The translations under genes were made by a program, and so were the position numbers. The notes below the pieces were generated by a model. It did no database searches and was not told the DNA's origin. It saw nothing but the letters and a program-made list of their open reading frames with translations. Positions 8,402 to 16,766 of a stretch of DNA of 64,000 nucleotides are shown here, piece by piece. Each line of letters begins with the position of its first letter. The stretch's first letter is position 1. This stretch comes from Pseudoroseicyclus aestuarii (GTDB lineage Bacteria > Pseudomonadota > Alphaproteobacteria > Rhodobacterales > Rhodobacteraceae), in assembly GCF_003217255.1 (NCBI RefSeq), contig NZ_QJTE01000002.1, forward strand, positions 620,001 through 684,000, given 5' to 3'.

Positions 8402-9262
8402 TCAGCGCGCTGCCATGGCGGCGGCGACGGGCGCCACATCCACCGCGATCCCTTTGCCGCGCAGCCGCTCTAGGTGCTCGGGGTCGATGCCGTCGTCGAC
8501 GATGACGCGGTCGAATTCCAGCAGCGGGGCGAAGCCGTGCAGGGCGCGCCGCTCGAACTTGGTGTGATCGATCAGCAGGATGCGCCGGGCGGCGCTGTCG
8601 AACATCGCGCGCTTGGTCTCGACCATCTCGGGCGACTGGTGAAAGACGATGTCGTCGGTCACCGCCGCCATCGACAGGAACAGCGTGTCGGCGCGCAGCC
8701 GCGCGATCTCGGCGGTGGTCATCCGGCCCATGAAGGCATTAGCCCAGGCATGGTACTGCCCGCCAAGGCCCAGCAGCGACAGCTCGGGCAAGCCGCGCAG
8801 CTGCGTCATCAGGGTCAGCGAATTGGTGATGACCGTCAGCGGCGCCTTGTCCTGCAGGTGCGGCGCCATGGCCAGCACGGTGGTGGAATCGTCGAAGAAG
8901 ATCGCCTGCCCGGGTTCGACATAGGCCATGGCGGCCAGGGCGATGGCGCGCTTCTCGGCCTCTTGCCGGCTGGAGCGGTAGACGTCGCTCGATTCGATCA
9001 GGCTGGTCGCGGCGGCAGAGACGACGCCGCGCGTCTTGCGCAGAAGCCCGCGTCCGACAAGCTCGTCGAGGTCGCGGTGCACGGTCATCAGGCTGATCCC
9101 GAAGCGGTCGGTCAGATCCTCGATCCGCATCGCGCCCTCGGTCATCACCGTCTCGGCGATCATCTGGCGGCGGCTGAGCTGACGCGCCTGGCGGCTGTCC
9201 GCCGGCACCTCTTCGGTCATCAGGCGCTGGACGGCGGCGGGCATGGCGGTGGGCTGTTTCAT
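8402..9262 (-). CDS. eryR: DeoR-family transcriptional regulator of the erythritol locus
   Basis: About 286 residues. The N-terminal DeoR helix-turn-helix lies near RRQMIAETVMTEGAMRIEDL and RFGISLMTVHRDLDEL. A C-terminal sugar-phosphate-binding DeoRC domain follows (FDDSTTVLAMAPHL, LSLLGLGGQYH). In rhizobial and Brucella ery loci a DeoR-type regulator next to the tpi-rpi isomerase pair responds to a phosphorylated intermediate. The gene is last in the rightward-to-left run DUF2291-eryE-eryF-eryG-eryR and converges on eryHI. I chose the start MKQPTAMPAA; a longer frame is open to 9340, but its added residues are low-complexity and there is no clear ribosome site, so the start is uncertain. Confidence 0.85.
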   Translation of the reverse strand: MKQPTAMPAAVQRLMTEEVPADSRQARQLSRRQMIAETVMTEGAMRIEDLTDRFGISLMTVHRDLDELVGRGLLRKTRGVVSAAATSLIESSDVYRSSRQEAEKRAIALAAMAYVEPGQAIFFDDSTTVLAMAPHLQDKAPLTVITNSLTLMTQLRGLPELSLLGLGGQYHAWANAFMGRMTTAEIARLRADTLFLSMAAVTDDIVFHQSPEMVETKRAMFDSAARRILLIDHTKFERRALHGFAPLLEFDRVIVDDGIDPEHLERLRGKGIAVDVAPVAAAMAAR

Positions 9263-9350
9263 GGCATCGGTTCTTGCTGCGGGCGCGCCATTGTGGCCCG
9301 GACAGGCGGCGATGGCAAAGCCCGTGATGCGGCGGGCCATGCCGGCGGAG

Positions 9351-9383
9351 GCGCCGGCGCAGGGTCAAGCCCCGCGCCGGCGC
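9351..9383 (-). terminator. GC-rich stem-loop after eryG
   Basis: GCGCCGGCGC occurs twice (9351-9360 and 9374-9383) and is self-complementary. It can form a 10-bp stem with an inner GGG/CCC pairing, 10 bases after the eryG stop and before eryR. There is no T-tract, so it could be an attenuator or a 3'-end-protecting hairpin rather than an intrinsic terminator. Confidence 0.45.
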
Positions 9384-9393
9384 GGTTGCGCCC

Positions 9394-10347
9394 TTACTGC
9401 GACAGGGTGAAGGCGGCGGTGTACTGATCGACGTTGTCGGCAGTGATCAGCAGGCAGTCGAAGAGCTGCTTTTCCGCGTCGACGCCGGTCTCGCCGGTGC
9501 GGATCACGCTGTCGGCCTGGCGCACGGCCTCTTCTGCGAAGATGGCGACCGGCTGCAGCACGGTATAGGCCATCTCGCCGGCCCGCACCGAGTCCACCGC
9601 GTCGGACGAGCCGTCGAAGCCGCCGACGACGACGCCGTCGAGCTGGCCGGCTTCCTTCAGCGCGGCGATGGCGCCGAGGGCCATCTCGTCATTGCCGGAG
9701 ATCACGCCCGAGATGTCGGGGTTGGCCTGCAGCATGGACTGCATCTTGTTGTAGCCCTGCGTGCGGTCCCAGTTGGCAACCTCTTCGGCGACCTTCTCGA
9801 ACTGCGGATACTGGCTGAGCACCGTCTCGTAGCCGTTGGAACGGGTCTGCGCGTTGTTGTCCGACGGCGCGCCGAAGAGCTCGACGTACTGGCCGCCGTC
9901 GCCCATCTCCTGCGTCCACTGCACGGCGCCGAGGGCGGCGCCCTGCGCGTTGTTCGAGACGAGCTGCGCCTGCGCGAGGCCGCTTTCGTTGATCTCGGCA
10001 TTGACGATGATCACCGGGATGCCCGCGTCCACGGCCTTGCGCACCGCGCCGATGGAGCCGTCGGCATTCGCCGGATCGAGGATGATCGCCGCCGACTGGT
10101 TGGTGATCGCGGTGTCGATCAGATTGCTCTCGGTATTGGTGTCGCCGGTATGGGCGCCGACGGTGGCGGTATAGCCCATCTCTTCGGCGGTGGTGCGGGC
10201 GACCTCGCCTTCGGTGAACCAGTAGGGGTTCGAGGGATCGTTGACGATGATGCTGATCAGCCCGCCGTCCTGCGCCATGGCGGCGCCGGCAAAGAGCGGG
10301 GCTGCGGCGATACCGGCCAGCAGGGCGCGTCTCGTGGTCTTGAACAT
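9394..10347 (-). CDS. eryG: Erythritol ABC transporter, periplasmic substrate-binding protein
   Basis: A 317-residue ribose-type (Peripla_BP_4) binding protein. A signal peptide spans residues 1 to about 25 (twin Arg in MFKTTRRALL, hydrophobic core, AMA-Q cleavage). The mature part begins with the class signature IIVNDPSNPYWFTEGEVA and carries SGNDEMALGAIAALKEAG and VVGGFDGSSDAVDSV. It delivers a polyol to the EryF/EryE membrane complex. The true start is ATG 10347, with GGGAGGAG just upstream; an in-frame TTG further upstream lies within that ribosome site. Erythritol is assigned from context. Confidence 0.92.
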   Translation of the reverse strand: MFKTTRRALLAGIAAAPLFAGAAMAQDGGLISIIVNDPSNPYWFTEGEVARTTAEEMGYTATVGAHTGDTNTESNLIDTAITNQSAAIILDPANADGSIGAVRKAVDAGIPVIIVNAEINESGLAQAQLVSNNAQGAALGAVQWTQEMGDGGQYVELFGAPSDNNAQTRSNGYETVLSQYPQFEKVAEEVANWDRTQGYNKMQSMLQANPDISGVISGNDEMALGAIAALKEAGQLDGVVVGGFDGSSDAVDSVRAGEMAYTVLQPVAIFAEEAVRQADSVIRTGETGVDAEKQLFDCLLITADNVDQYTAAFTLSQ

Positions 10348-10411
10348 GGTGTCTCCTCCCAATGTTTCGTGGTCTGCCGACGATGCGGCGGGGGTCTCCG
10401 CGCCTTGGGCC

Positions 10412-11488
10412 TCAGGCGGCCTTCGGCGGGGAAGCTTTGCGCGGCGCGCGGCTGCCGCGGCCGCCGTACTGGATCGAGTTCAGCAGCACGGCGAGGACGA
10501 TGACGGCGCCGGTGAAGACGGTCTGCCAGTAGGAGCTGACGCCGATGATCACGAGGCCGTCCGACAAAAAGCCGATGACGAAGGCGCCCAGCATCGTGCC
10601 GCGCACGTTGCCGCGCCCGCCGGTCAGGGCGGCGCCGCCGATCACCACGGCGGCAATCGCCGTCAGCTCGTAGGTGGTGCCGGCGGTCGGCCCGGCCGAG
10701 GTCAGCTGCGAGGACAGGACAAGCCCGGCGATGGCGGCGCAGACGCCCGAGGCCATGTAGACTGCGATGGTCGTCAGCTTGACCGGCACGCCCGACAGCT
10801 CTGCCGCGCGGGCATTGCCGCCGGTGGAATACACCCAGCGCCCGAAGGCAGTGCGCGTCAGCACCAGCGAGCAGAGGATGGCGACGGCGGCCAGCACCAG
10901 AACGCCGATCGGCACGCCCCAGAGGCGGTTGAAGCCAAGCCAGGCGAAGCCGGTATTGCCCAGCTCCTCGCGGCCGCCGAGGTTGTTGTAGGTCAGCCCG
11001 TTGGTCATCAACAGCGCGATGCCGCGCGCGACGTAAAGCAGGCCGAGCGTGGCGACGAAGGCGGGCACCTTGAAGATCGCGATCAGCACGCCGTTGACCA
11101 GCCCGACCAGCGCGCCGAGGCCCAGCGTCAGCACCACCACGACCCAGACCGAGGGATAGAGCGTCAGGCCCATCGCCTGGATCTCGACCCCCTGCATGAG
11201 CGCGCCGGCGACCACACCGGCCAGCCCGAGGGTCGAGCCGACGGAGAGGTCGATGCCGCCCGTCAGGATCACCAGCAGCATCCCCAGCGCCAGCAGGCCG
11301 AAGATGGCGACATGGCTGGACATGATCAGCAGGTTGCCGGTCGTGAAGTAGTAGGGCGACTGGTAGCTGAAGAAGAGGATGATCGCGATCAGCGCGAAGA
11401 AGGCGCGCCCTTCCAGCAGCAGTCGGCCCAGATCGAAGCCGCCCGAGAACAGGCCCTTGCGGGCGGGGGCGGTGCTTTGGTCGCTCAT
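10412..11488 (-). CDS. eryF: Erythritol ABC transporter permease
   Basis: A 358-residue inner-membrane permease of the ribose/xylose (BPD_transp_2) class with about eight to ten hydrophobic helices. The hallmarks LTGGIDLSVGSTLGLAGVVAG and VIGGAALTGGRGNVRGTMLGAF are both present, the latter being the cytoplasmic loop that contacts the ATPase. It lies between eryE and eryG in one direction, 25 bases after eryE. It presumably forms a homodimer, as such transporters encode a single permease. Confidence 0.92.
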   Translation of the reverse strand: MSDQSTAPARKGLFSGGFDLGRLLLEGRAFFALIAIILFFSYQSPYYFTTGNLLIMSSHVAIFGLLALGMLLVILTGGIDLSVGSTLGLAGVVAGALMQGVEIQAMGLTLYPSVWVVVVLTLGLGALVGLVNGVLIAIFKVPAFVATLGLLYVARGIALLMTNGLTYNNLGGREELGNTGFAWLGFNRLWGVPIGVLVLAAVAILCSLVLTRTAFGRWVYSTGGNARAAELSGVPVKLTTIAVYMASGVCAAIAGLVLSSQLTSAGPTAGTTYELTAIAAVVIGGAALTGGRGNVRGTMLGAFVIGFLSDGLVIIGVSSYWQTVFTGAVIVLAVLLNSIQYGGRGSRAPRKASPPKAA

Positions 11489-11513
11489 TGGGGTGCTCCG
11501 CTTGTTGTATGGG

Positions 11514-13049
11514 TCATGCCGCTACCTGCTCGCCCGAGGCGGCCATGATCTCTTCCTTGGTGACGTCGGCGCCGAACTCTGCGGCGATCCGGCCGCGCCG
11601 CATCACCACGATGCGGTGCGCGATCGACAGGCATTCGCCGACCTCCGAGGTGGAGTAGATGACGCCGATGCCGGCCTTCGCGCGCTCTGCCAGCAGGCGG
11701 AAAACCTCGGCCTTGGCGCCGATGTCGATGCCGCGGCTGGGCTCGTCCAGCAGGACCACGCGCGGGTGGGTGGCCAGCATCTTGCCGATCACCACCTTCT
11801 GCTGGTTGCCGCCCGAGAGCGATCCGATGGCCGCGCCGCCGCCGTCCGTCTTGATCGTCACGTCGCGAATGGAGGCGTCGACCAGCCCGCGCTCCGTCCG
11901 GCGCGAGGTGAAGAGACCGCGGGTGAAAGCGCCGATGGAGGCGAGCGAGAGGTTCTGCCCGACGCTCATCGTCTGCACGAGGCCGTCGCGCTGCCGGTCC
12001 TCGGGCACGAGGACGAGGCCGCGGGCGATCCGCTCGGCGATGGAGAGGCGGCGCATGTCCTCGCCCTCGAAGACGATGGCGCCGGACTGCGGGGCGGTGC
12101 GCCCCGCGACGCATTCCAGAAGCTCGGTTCGCCCCGCGCCCATCAGCCCGTAGATGCAGACGATCTCGCCGGCCCGAAGGTCCAGCGACAGATCCTCGAC
12201 CGCCAGCCGCGTGCCATTGGCCGACGGCACCGAGAGCCCGCGCAGGCTGAGGGCGGCGTCGCCCATCTCGTAGCCGGTGGGCGGGGAGCCGAGGTCGAAG
12301 TTCTCGCCCACCATGTTGCGCACGATCCAGTCGAGGTCGATCTCCTCGCGCGGGGCGCTGGCGGTCATCGCGCCGTCGCGCAGGACCACGGCGTGATCGG
12401 TGATCGTCAGCGCCTCTTCGAGGTGGTGCGAGATATAGACGATGGCGACGCCGCGCGCGGTCAGGTCGCGGATCACCTTGAACAGCACCTCCACCTCAGA
12501 GGCCGAGAGGGCCGAGGTCGGCTCGTCCATGATCAGGATGCGGCTGTTGACCGAGAGGGCGCGCGCGATCTCGACGATCTGCTGCTGGCCGAGGCGCAGA
12601 TCCTCGACCGGGGTGGCGGGGTCGATGTCCTCTTCCAGCTCTTCCATCAGGGCGCGGGTCTGGCGCGCCTCTTCGGCGTAGTCGACGGCGCCGCCGCGGG
12701 TGATCTCGCGCCCCATGAAGACGTTGTCGCGCACCGACATGTTCGGCGCGAGGCTCAGCTCCTGATGGATGATCGAGATGCCGCGCGCCGTCGCCTCCTT
12801 GGCCGAGGCGAAGCGGAGGGTCTGCCCGTCCAGCACGATCTCGCCCGAGGAGGGAGAGATGACGCCCGAGAGGATCTTCATCAGCGTGGACTTGCCCGCC
12901 CCGTTCTCGCCGAAGAGCGTCGTCACCTGCCCGCGGCGAATGTCGAAGTTCACGCCTTTCAGCGCCTGGATCTGGCCGTAGGACTTGCCGACGTTGCGGG
13001 CCGAAAGGACGACCTCGCCCCTGCCGGTCTCTTGCGAAGGGGCAGTCAT
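11514..13049 (-). CDS. eryE: Erythritol ABC transporter, double ATP-binding protein
   Basis: A 511-residue sugar-type ATPase with two tandem nucleotide-binding halves. Half one has Walker A GENGAGKSTLMK, signature LRLGQQQIVEIA and Walker B ILIMDEPTSAL. Half two has a degenerate Walker A (GLMGAGRTELLE), signature LSGGNQQKVVIGK and Walker B VVLLDEPSRGID. This asymmetry is usual for RbsA/MglA-type proteins. Its start overlaps the DUF2291 stop in ATGA. Confidence 0.94.
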   Translation of the reverse strand: MTAPSQETGRGEVVLSARNVGKSYGQIQALKGVNFDIRRGQVTTLFGENGAGKSTLMKILSGVISPSSGEIVLDGQTLRFASAKEATARGISIIHQELSLAPNMSVRDNVFMGREITRGGAVDYAEEARQTRALMEELEEDIDPATPVEDLRLGQQQIVEIARALSVNSRILIMDEPTSALSASEVEVLFKVIRDLTARGVAIVYISHHLEEALTITDHAVVLRDGAMTASAPREEIDLDWIVRNMVGENFDLGSPPTGYEMGDAALSLRGLSVPSANGTRLAVEDLSLDLRAGEIVCIYGLMGAGRTELLECVAGRTAPQSGAIVFEGEDMRRLSIAERIARGLVLVPEDRQRDGLVQTMSVGQNLSLASIGAFTRGLFTSRRTERGLVDASIRDVTIKTDGGGAAIGSLSGGNQQKVVIGKMLATHPRVVLLDEPSRGIDIGAKAEVFRLLAERAKAGIGVIYSTSEVGECLSIAHRIVVMRRGRIAAEFGADVTKEEIMAASGEQVAA

Positions 13050-13702
13050 TGCACGGCCATCTCGACCGGCGTGACCAGCCAGTTCGCGGGATTGATCATC
13101 TTGAACACGCCAGTGACCGCGATGGTGCTGCCGGTCAGGTCCGAGGTGTCGAGCGGGGCGAGCACCTGCTCCTTCATCGCGTCGTTGATCGCGGCGCCGG
13201 CGTCCTGGTACTCGATCTGGTTGGTGAACTGGCCGAAGGTGATCTCGCCGGTGCTGTCGCGCAGGTCGGTGCCGTTGATCGCGGGGCCGGTCTGGACGCG
13301 GATCGTCACGTCATCGGGCACGCCATCGACCGCGACCGCGTAGATGCCCGCGCTGCCTTCGAGCACGGTGCCGGTGAAGCTGACGGGGAAGACCGGGCCG
13401 ATGCCGCCGGGCACGCCGTACTCCTCGCCGGCGGCGGCCTTGTCGGTCGCGATCGCCTCGGCCAGGGTCGGCGCCTCGACCGCGCGCTCCTGCACGCTGG
13501 CCTGGATCACAGGAAAGGTCTCGGCCCCGTAGGCCTCGGGCGAGAAGCCCTGCGCCTGCAGGTCCAGATCGGAGCCGTCGCGGACCACGGTGGTGTCAAG
13601 GGCCATGGCGGCCAGAAGCGCGATCAGCGCCACGGCACCGATGCCGATGCGCAGGCCGGAACGCGCGGGCCGGGCGGTGGGGATATCGGCGTGCTGGGTC
13701 AT
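13046..13702 (-). CDS. DUF2291 family periplasmic/membrane-anchored protein of polyol transporter
   Basis: A 218-residue protein with an N-terminal signal-anchor (SGLRIGIGAVALIALLAAMA, residues about 17-36) and an extracytoplasmic domain. The pattern RDGSDLDLQAQGFSPEAY...V...FTGTVLEG...R.QTGPAINGTDLRD.TG.I.F..F.NQIEYQDAG.A.N matches DUF2291. Proteins of this family accompany ribitol/erythritol-type ABC importers; their role is unknown. The gene is first in the eryEFG operon and overlaps eryE. It has no lipobox cysteine near the start. Confidence 0.85.
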   Translation of the reverse strand: MTQHADIPTARPARSGLRIGIGAVALIALLAAMALDTTVVRDGSDLDLQAQGFSPEAYGAETFPVIQASVQERAVEAPTLAEAIATDKAAAGEEYGVPGGIGPVFPVSFTGTVLEGSAGIYAVAVDGVPDDVTIRVQTGPAINGTDLRDSTGEITFGQFTNQIEYQDAGAAINDAMKEQVLAPLDTSDLTGSTIAVTGVFKMINPANWLVTPVEMAVQ

Positions 13703-13715
13703 TCGGTCGGGCCTT

Positions 13716-13796
13716 TCAGCGAAGGGGCTGCGCCGGGCAGGCAGGCCGGCTGTGCGGCCTTGCGACGGGGCGAGCCCGGAGGGGGCGCTGTGTCAT
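13716..13796 (-). CDS. Possible 26-residue leader peptide upstream of the erythritol transporter operon
   Basis: ATG at 13796 is preceded by GGGAGGA with about 7 bases spacing, one of the best ribosome sites in this locus. The frame runs 26 codons to TGA at 13716 and ends 14 bases before the DUF2291 start. The peptide begins MTQRP and is almost entirely Arg, Pro and Ala, with one Cys and one His. It could be a translational leader that couples to or attenuates the operon. Its first codons resemble those of DUF2291 (MTQHA), so a small duplication is another explanation. Confidence 0.4.
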   Translation of the reverse strand: MTQRPLRARPVARPHSRPACPAQPLR

Positions 13797-13885
13797 GACG
13801 ATATCCTCCCACTGCACCGGTGCGACGATCTCCCCCCGTCACGGCCGATGCCTGCATCCGCTGTCACATCCCTTGTGCTAGGACT

Positions 13886-13916
13886 GTGATAGCAACTTAC
13901 CAAGTCATGTTACCAA
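13886..13916 (-). promoter_or_regulatory. Candidate operator for the erythritol transporter operon
   Basis: On the forward strand this reads GTGATAG (reverse of CTATCAC, also found upstream of eryH), followed by TTACCAA at 13897 and again at 13910, 13 bases apart. The tandem half-sites on one helical face suggest a regulator-binding region for EryD or EryR. No confident -10/-35 pair could be assigned to the reverse strand. Confidence 0.35.
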
Positions 13917-14072
13917 AGCGCCGGCCTGTCAATCGCCCTCTTTGTCGAAAATGACGGCCTAACCCCGCCATACCTTGCCGGATCGCCTTGTAATATAGAT
14001 GACGAGAGCAAGATTCTCTCGGCGCCTCCTCGGGCGAGGGTCAGCAGTGTCCGGGATACTCATGTGATCTTG

Positions 14073-14118
14073 TTGACTTCTTCCGGCTGACGATGAAAGA
14101 TATTTCTGATATCGAAAT
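14073..14118 (+). promoter_or_regulatory. Candidate promoter and EryD autoregulatory dyad before eryD
   Basis: TTGACT (14073-14078), a 17-base spacer and AAAGAT (14096-14101) form a weak sigma-70-like promoter. Immediately downstream ATTTC-N7-GAAAT (14102-14118) is a perfect 5-bp dyad in a locally AT-rich stretch. EryD represses its own locus in Brucella, so this is a natural place for its operator. Both assignments are inference. Confidence 0.4.
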
Positions 14119-14144
14119 TTACTTCACCAATGCGGGGCGGGATC

Positions 14145-15110
14145 ATGTCACCGACGGCAGTGCCGCAGCAGCCCGACGATAGCCTCGCCATCCGCGCGGC
14201 CTGGTTGCATTACGCCGGCGGGCTGACGCAGGCCCAGGTCGCGCAGCGGCTGGGCGTGTCCAGCGTCAAGGCGCATCGCCTCGTGGCGCGGGCCAACCAG
14301 AGCGGCGCGGTCAAGGTGCGGATCGACGGCGCCGTGGCCGAATGCGCCGCGCTCGAGGCGCGGCTGTCCGAGATTTTCGCGCTGGCGCAGGTCGAGGTGG
14401 TCCCCGACCTCAGCGAAGAGGGGCTGCCGCTGCGGGCGCTGGGCACCGCCGGCGCTGCCTTCCTGCAGCGCGAGATCGGCGCCGGGGGGGCGGGGCCGAT
14501 CGGCGTCGGCCATGGCCGCACGCTGTCCGCCGCGATCCGCGCGCTGCCGCGCCTCGCGGCGCCCGAGGCGCGCTTCGTCTCGCTCATGGGCGGGCTGACG
14601 CGGAACTACGCCGCCAATCCGCATGATGTGATGCACCGGCTGGCCGAGAAGACCGGCGCCGAGGCGCATGTCATCCCTGTCCCCTTCTTCGCCAATTCGC
14701 CCGCCGATCGCGACGTGCTGCTGGCGCAGCGCGGCGTGGCCGAGGTGATGCGCATGGCCGCGGAGGCGCCGCTGATGGTGGTGGGCATCGGCACCGCCCA
14801 GCCCGACGCGCAGCTCGTCGCCTCGCGGATGATCGACCTCGAGGAGATCGCCGAGGTGCGGCGGCTGGGCGGCGTCGGCGAGGTGCTGGGCCATTTCTTC
14901 GACGAGGCCGGGCGCGTGGTCGACAGCGCGCTGAGCGCGCGCACCGTCTCGCCGCCGGTCGGCAGCCTGGGCGGCCGCCGCCTCGTCGCCATCGCGGGCG
15001 GAATCGAGAAGCTGCGCGGCATCCGCTCGGTCCTGCGCAGCGGGCTGGTGACCGGGCTGATCATAGACGAGCGCACGGCGCAGGCGCTGGCCGAGGATCA
15101 CGCCGGCTGA
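14145..15110 (+). CDS. eryD: EryD, SorC/DeoR-type regulator of erythritol catabolism
   Basis: About 321 residues. An N-terminal helix-turn-helix (AAWLHYAGGLTQAQVAQRLGV, VSSVKAHRLVARA) is followed by the SorC sugar-phosphate-binding domain with GVGHGRTLSAAIRALP, GGLTRNYAANPHDVM and GVGEVLGHFFDEAGR. This matches EryD, which represses the ery genes in Brucella and rhizobia and is relieved by erythritol. It is divergent from the transporter operon and 41 bases upstream of eryA. An in-frame ATG at 14130 adds five residues; I favour 14145 because of the G-rich segment before it, but neither start has a strong ribosome site. Confidence 0.9.
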   Translation: MSPTAVPQQPDDSLAIRAAWLHYAGGLTQAQVAQRLGVSSVKAHRLVARANQSGAVKVRIDGAVAECAALEARLSEIFALAQVEVVPDLSEEGLPLRALGTAGAAFLQREIGAGGAGPIGVGHGRTLSAAIRALPRLAAPEARFVSLMGGLTRNYAANPHDVMHRLAEKTGAEAHVIPVPFFANSPADRDVLLAQRGVAEVMRMAAEAPLMVVGIGTAQPDAQLVASRMIDLEEIAEVRRLGGVGEVLGHFFDEAGRVVDSALSARTVSPPVGSLGGRRLVAIAGGIEKLRGIRSVLRSGLVTGLIIDERTAQALAEDHAG

Positions 15111-15151
15111 CCCGCGCCCGACAGGGTGCGCGGCTTGGGGAGGAGCCGAGG

Positions 15152-16765
15152 ATGGACAACACGATGCAAGAGGCGGCGGAGGCCGGGGGCGAGATCCTGA
15201 TCGGGATCGACGCCGGCACCTCGGTCGTGAAGGCGGTGGCCTTCGACCTGCGCGGCAGGCAGCTGGCCGAGTCCGCCGTGCCGAACAGCTACGACAGCGG
15301 GCCGGGCGGCAGCGTCACCCAATCCATGGACCGCACCTGGGCCGATTGCGCCGAGGCGCTGCGTCGGCTGGGCGGCAAGCTGCCCCGGCTTGCCGCGCGC
15401 TGCGCTGCCGTCGCAGTGACGGGGCAGGGCGACGGGACCTGGCTTGTGGGGGCGCAGGATCGCCCGGTGGGCGAGGCCTGGATCTGGCTCGATGCGCGGG
15501 CGGCGCCGACGGTGCGCCGCCTTGCCGCCGGCGCGGGTGAGACGTCGCGCTTCGCCGCCACCGGCACCGGGCTGAACACCTGCCAGCAGGGCGCGCAGCT
15601 GGCCCATATGGCCGAGGTGGCGCCCCAGATGCTGGACCGGGCCGAGGCCGCGCTGCACTGCAAGGACTGGCTCTATCTCAAGCTGACCGGTCAGCGCGCG
15701 ACCGATCCGTCCGAGGCCAGCTTCACCTTCGGTGATTTCCGAAAGCGCGCCTACGACGATGCGGTGATCGCGGCGCTGGGGCTGGAGCGCTACCGCCACC
15801 TGCTGCCGCAAATCGTCGAGGGCACGGAAGAGACCCATCCGCTGACCGAGGCCGCCGCCGAGGAGACCGGCCTGCGCGCCGGAACGCCCGTCTGCCTGGG
15901 CTATGTCGACATGGTGATGACGGCGCTCGGCGCCGGCGTTCATACCGGCGAGGCGGGCATCGCCTGCTCGACCATCGGCTCGACCGGGGTGCACATGCGC
16001 GCCGTGCGGGCCGAGGACGTGGTGCTGAACGATGCGGGGACGGGCTACGTCATCGCGCTGCCGGTGCCGGGCGTGGTTACGCAGGTGCAGACCAACATGG
16101 CCGCGACGCTGAACATCGACTGGGCGCTGGCGCTGGCGGGCGACCTGCTGGCCAGCTTCGGGCAGGAGGTGCCGCGCGCCGAGCTGGTCGCGCGGATCGA
16201 CGGCTGGCTGGCCGAGACCGCGCCGGGGCAGCTGCTTTATCATCCCTACATCTCGCAGGCCGGCGAGCGCGGGCCCTTCACCGATGCCGAGGCGCGGGCC
16301 GGGGTGATCGGGCTTGAGGCGCAGCACCGTTATCCCGACCTGCTGCGCGCCGTGGCCGAGGGGCTGGGCCTTGCCACCCGCGATTGCTACGCCGCGATGG
16401 GCCCGCTGCCGGAGGAATTGCGGCTGACCGGCGGTGCCGCCCGCTCGCGCGCGCTGCGCGGCGTCATCGCCGCCGCCACCGGCGCGCAGGTCCGCGTCTC
16501 GTCCCGGGAAGAGGCCGGCGCGGCGGGCGCGGCGATGATGGCCGCCGTCGCGATCGGCGCCTATCCCGACATGCAGGCCTGCATCGACGACTGGGTCGCC
16601 CCGCTTCTCGGCGCGCCCGAGCCGCCGGACACGGCGCTGCAGGACACCTACACCCGCCTATTCGAACCCTACCGCACCGCGCGGCAGGCGCTGACCCCGG
16701 TCTGGCACGACCTTGCGGAGCATCGCCGCCAGACGCCCGCCCCGGCACAGCAGCAGGAGAGCTGA
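15152..16765 (+). CDS. eryA: Erythritol kinase
   Basis: A 537-residue FGGY-family carbohydrate kinase. The N-terminal phosphate-binding motif ILIGIDAGTSVVKAVAFDL is at residues about 14-32. WIWLDARAA and CKDWLYLKLTG are conserved FGGY segments, and the C-terminal ATP-binding LRLTGGAARSRALRGVIAAATG is intact. It phosphorylates erythritol to L-erythritol-4-phosphate in the cytoplasm. GGGAGGAGCCGAGG precedes the ATG. It heads eryA-eryB-eryC-dak: eryB starts two bases after its stop. Confidence 0.93.
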   Translation: MDNTMQEAAEAGGEILIGIDAGTSVVKAVAFDLRGRQLAESAVPNSYDSGPGGSVTQSMDRTWADCAEALRRLGGKLPRLAARCAAVAVTGQGDGTWLVGAQDRPVGEAWIWLDARAAPTVRRLAAGAGETSRFAATGTGLNTCQQGAQLAHMAEVAPQMLDRAEAALHCKDWLYLKLTGQRATDPSEASFTFGDFRKRAYDDAVIAALGLERYRHLLPQIVEGTEETHPLTEAAAEETGLRAGTPVCLGYVDMVMTALGAGVHTGEAGIACSTIGSTGVHMRAVRAEDVVLNDAGTGYVIALPVPGVVTQVQTNMAATLNIDWALALAGDLLASFGQEVPRAELVARIDGWLAETAPGQLLYHPYISQAGERGPFTDAEARAGVIGLEAQHRYPDLLRAVAEGLGLATRDCYAAMGPLPEELRLTGGAARSRALRGVIAAATGAQVRVSSREEAGAAGAAMMAAVAIGAYPDMQACIDDWVAPLLGAPEPPDTALQDTYTRLFEPYRTARQALTPVWHDLAEHRRQTPAPAQQQES

Positions 16766-16766
16766 C

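Larger units (their letters stand above)
13703..14144. other. Divergent control region between the erythritol transporter operon and eryD
   Basis: This 442-base interval between the DUF2291 and eryD starts holds no long gene. On the reverse strand it contains a 26-codon leader frame, a CTATCAC element and tandem TTACCAA repeats. On the forward strand a promoter-like pair and an ATTTC-N7-GAAAT dyad lie just before eryD. The middle part (about 13920-14060) shows nothing recognisable. Confidence 0.6.

Noticed and set aside
10241-13798. Long forward-strand open frames opposite eryEFG and DUF2291
   Set aside because: They are antisense frames of well-supported ABC transporter genes with GC-driven composition and no family similarity.
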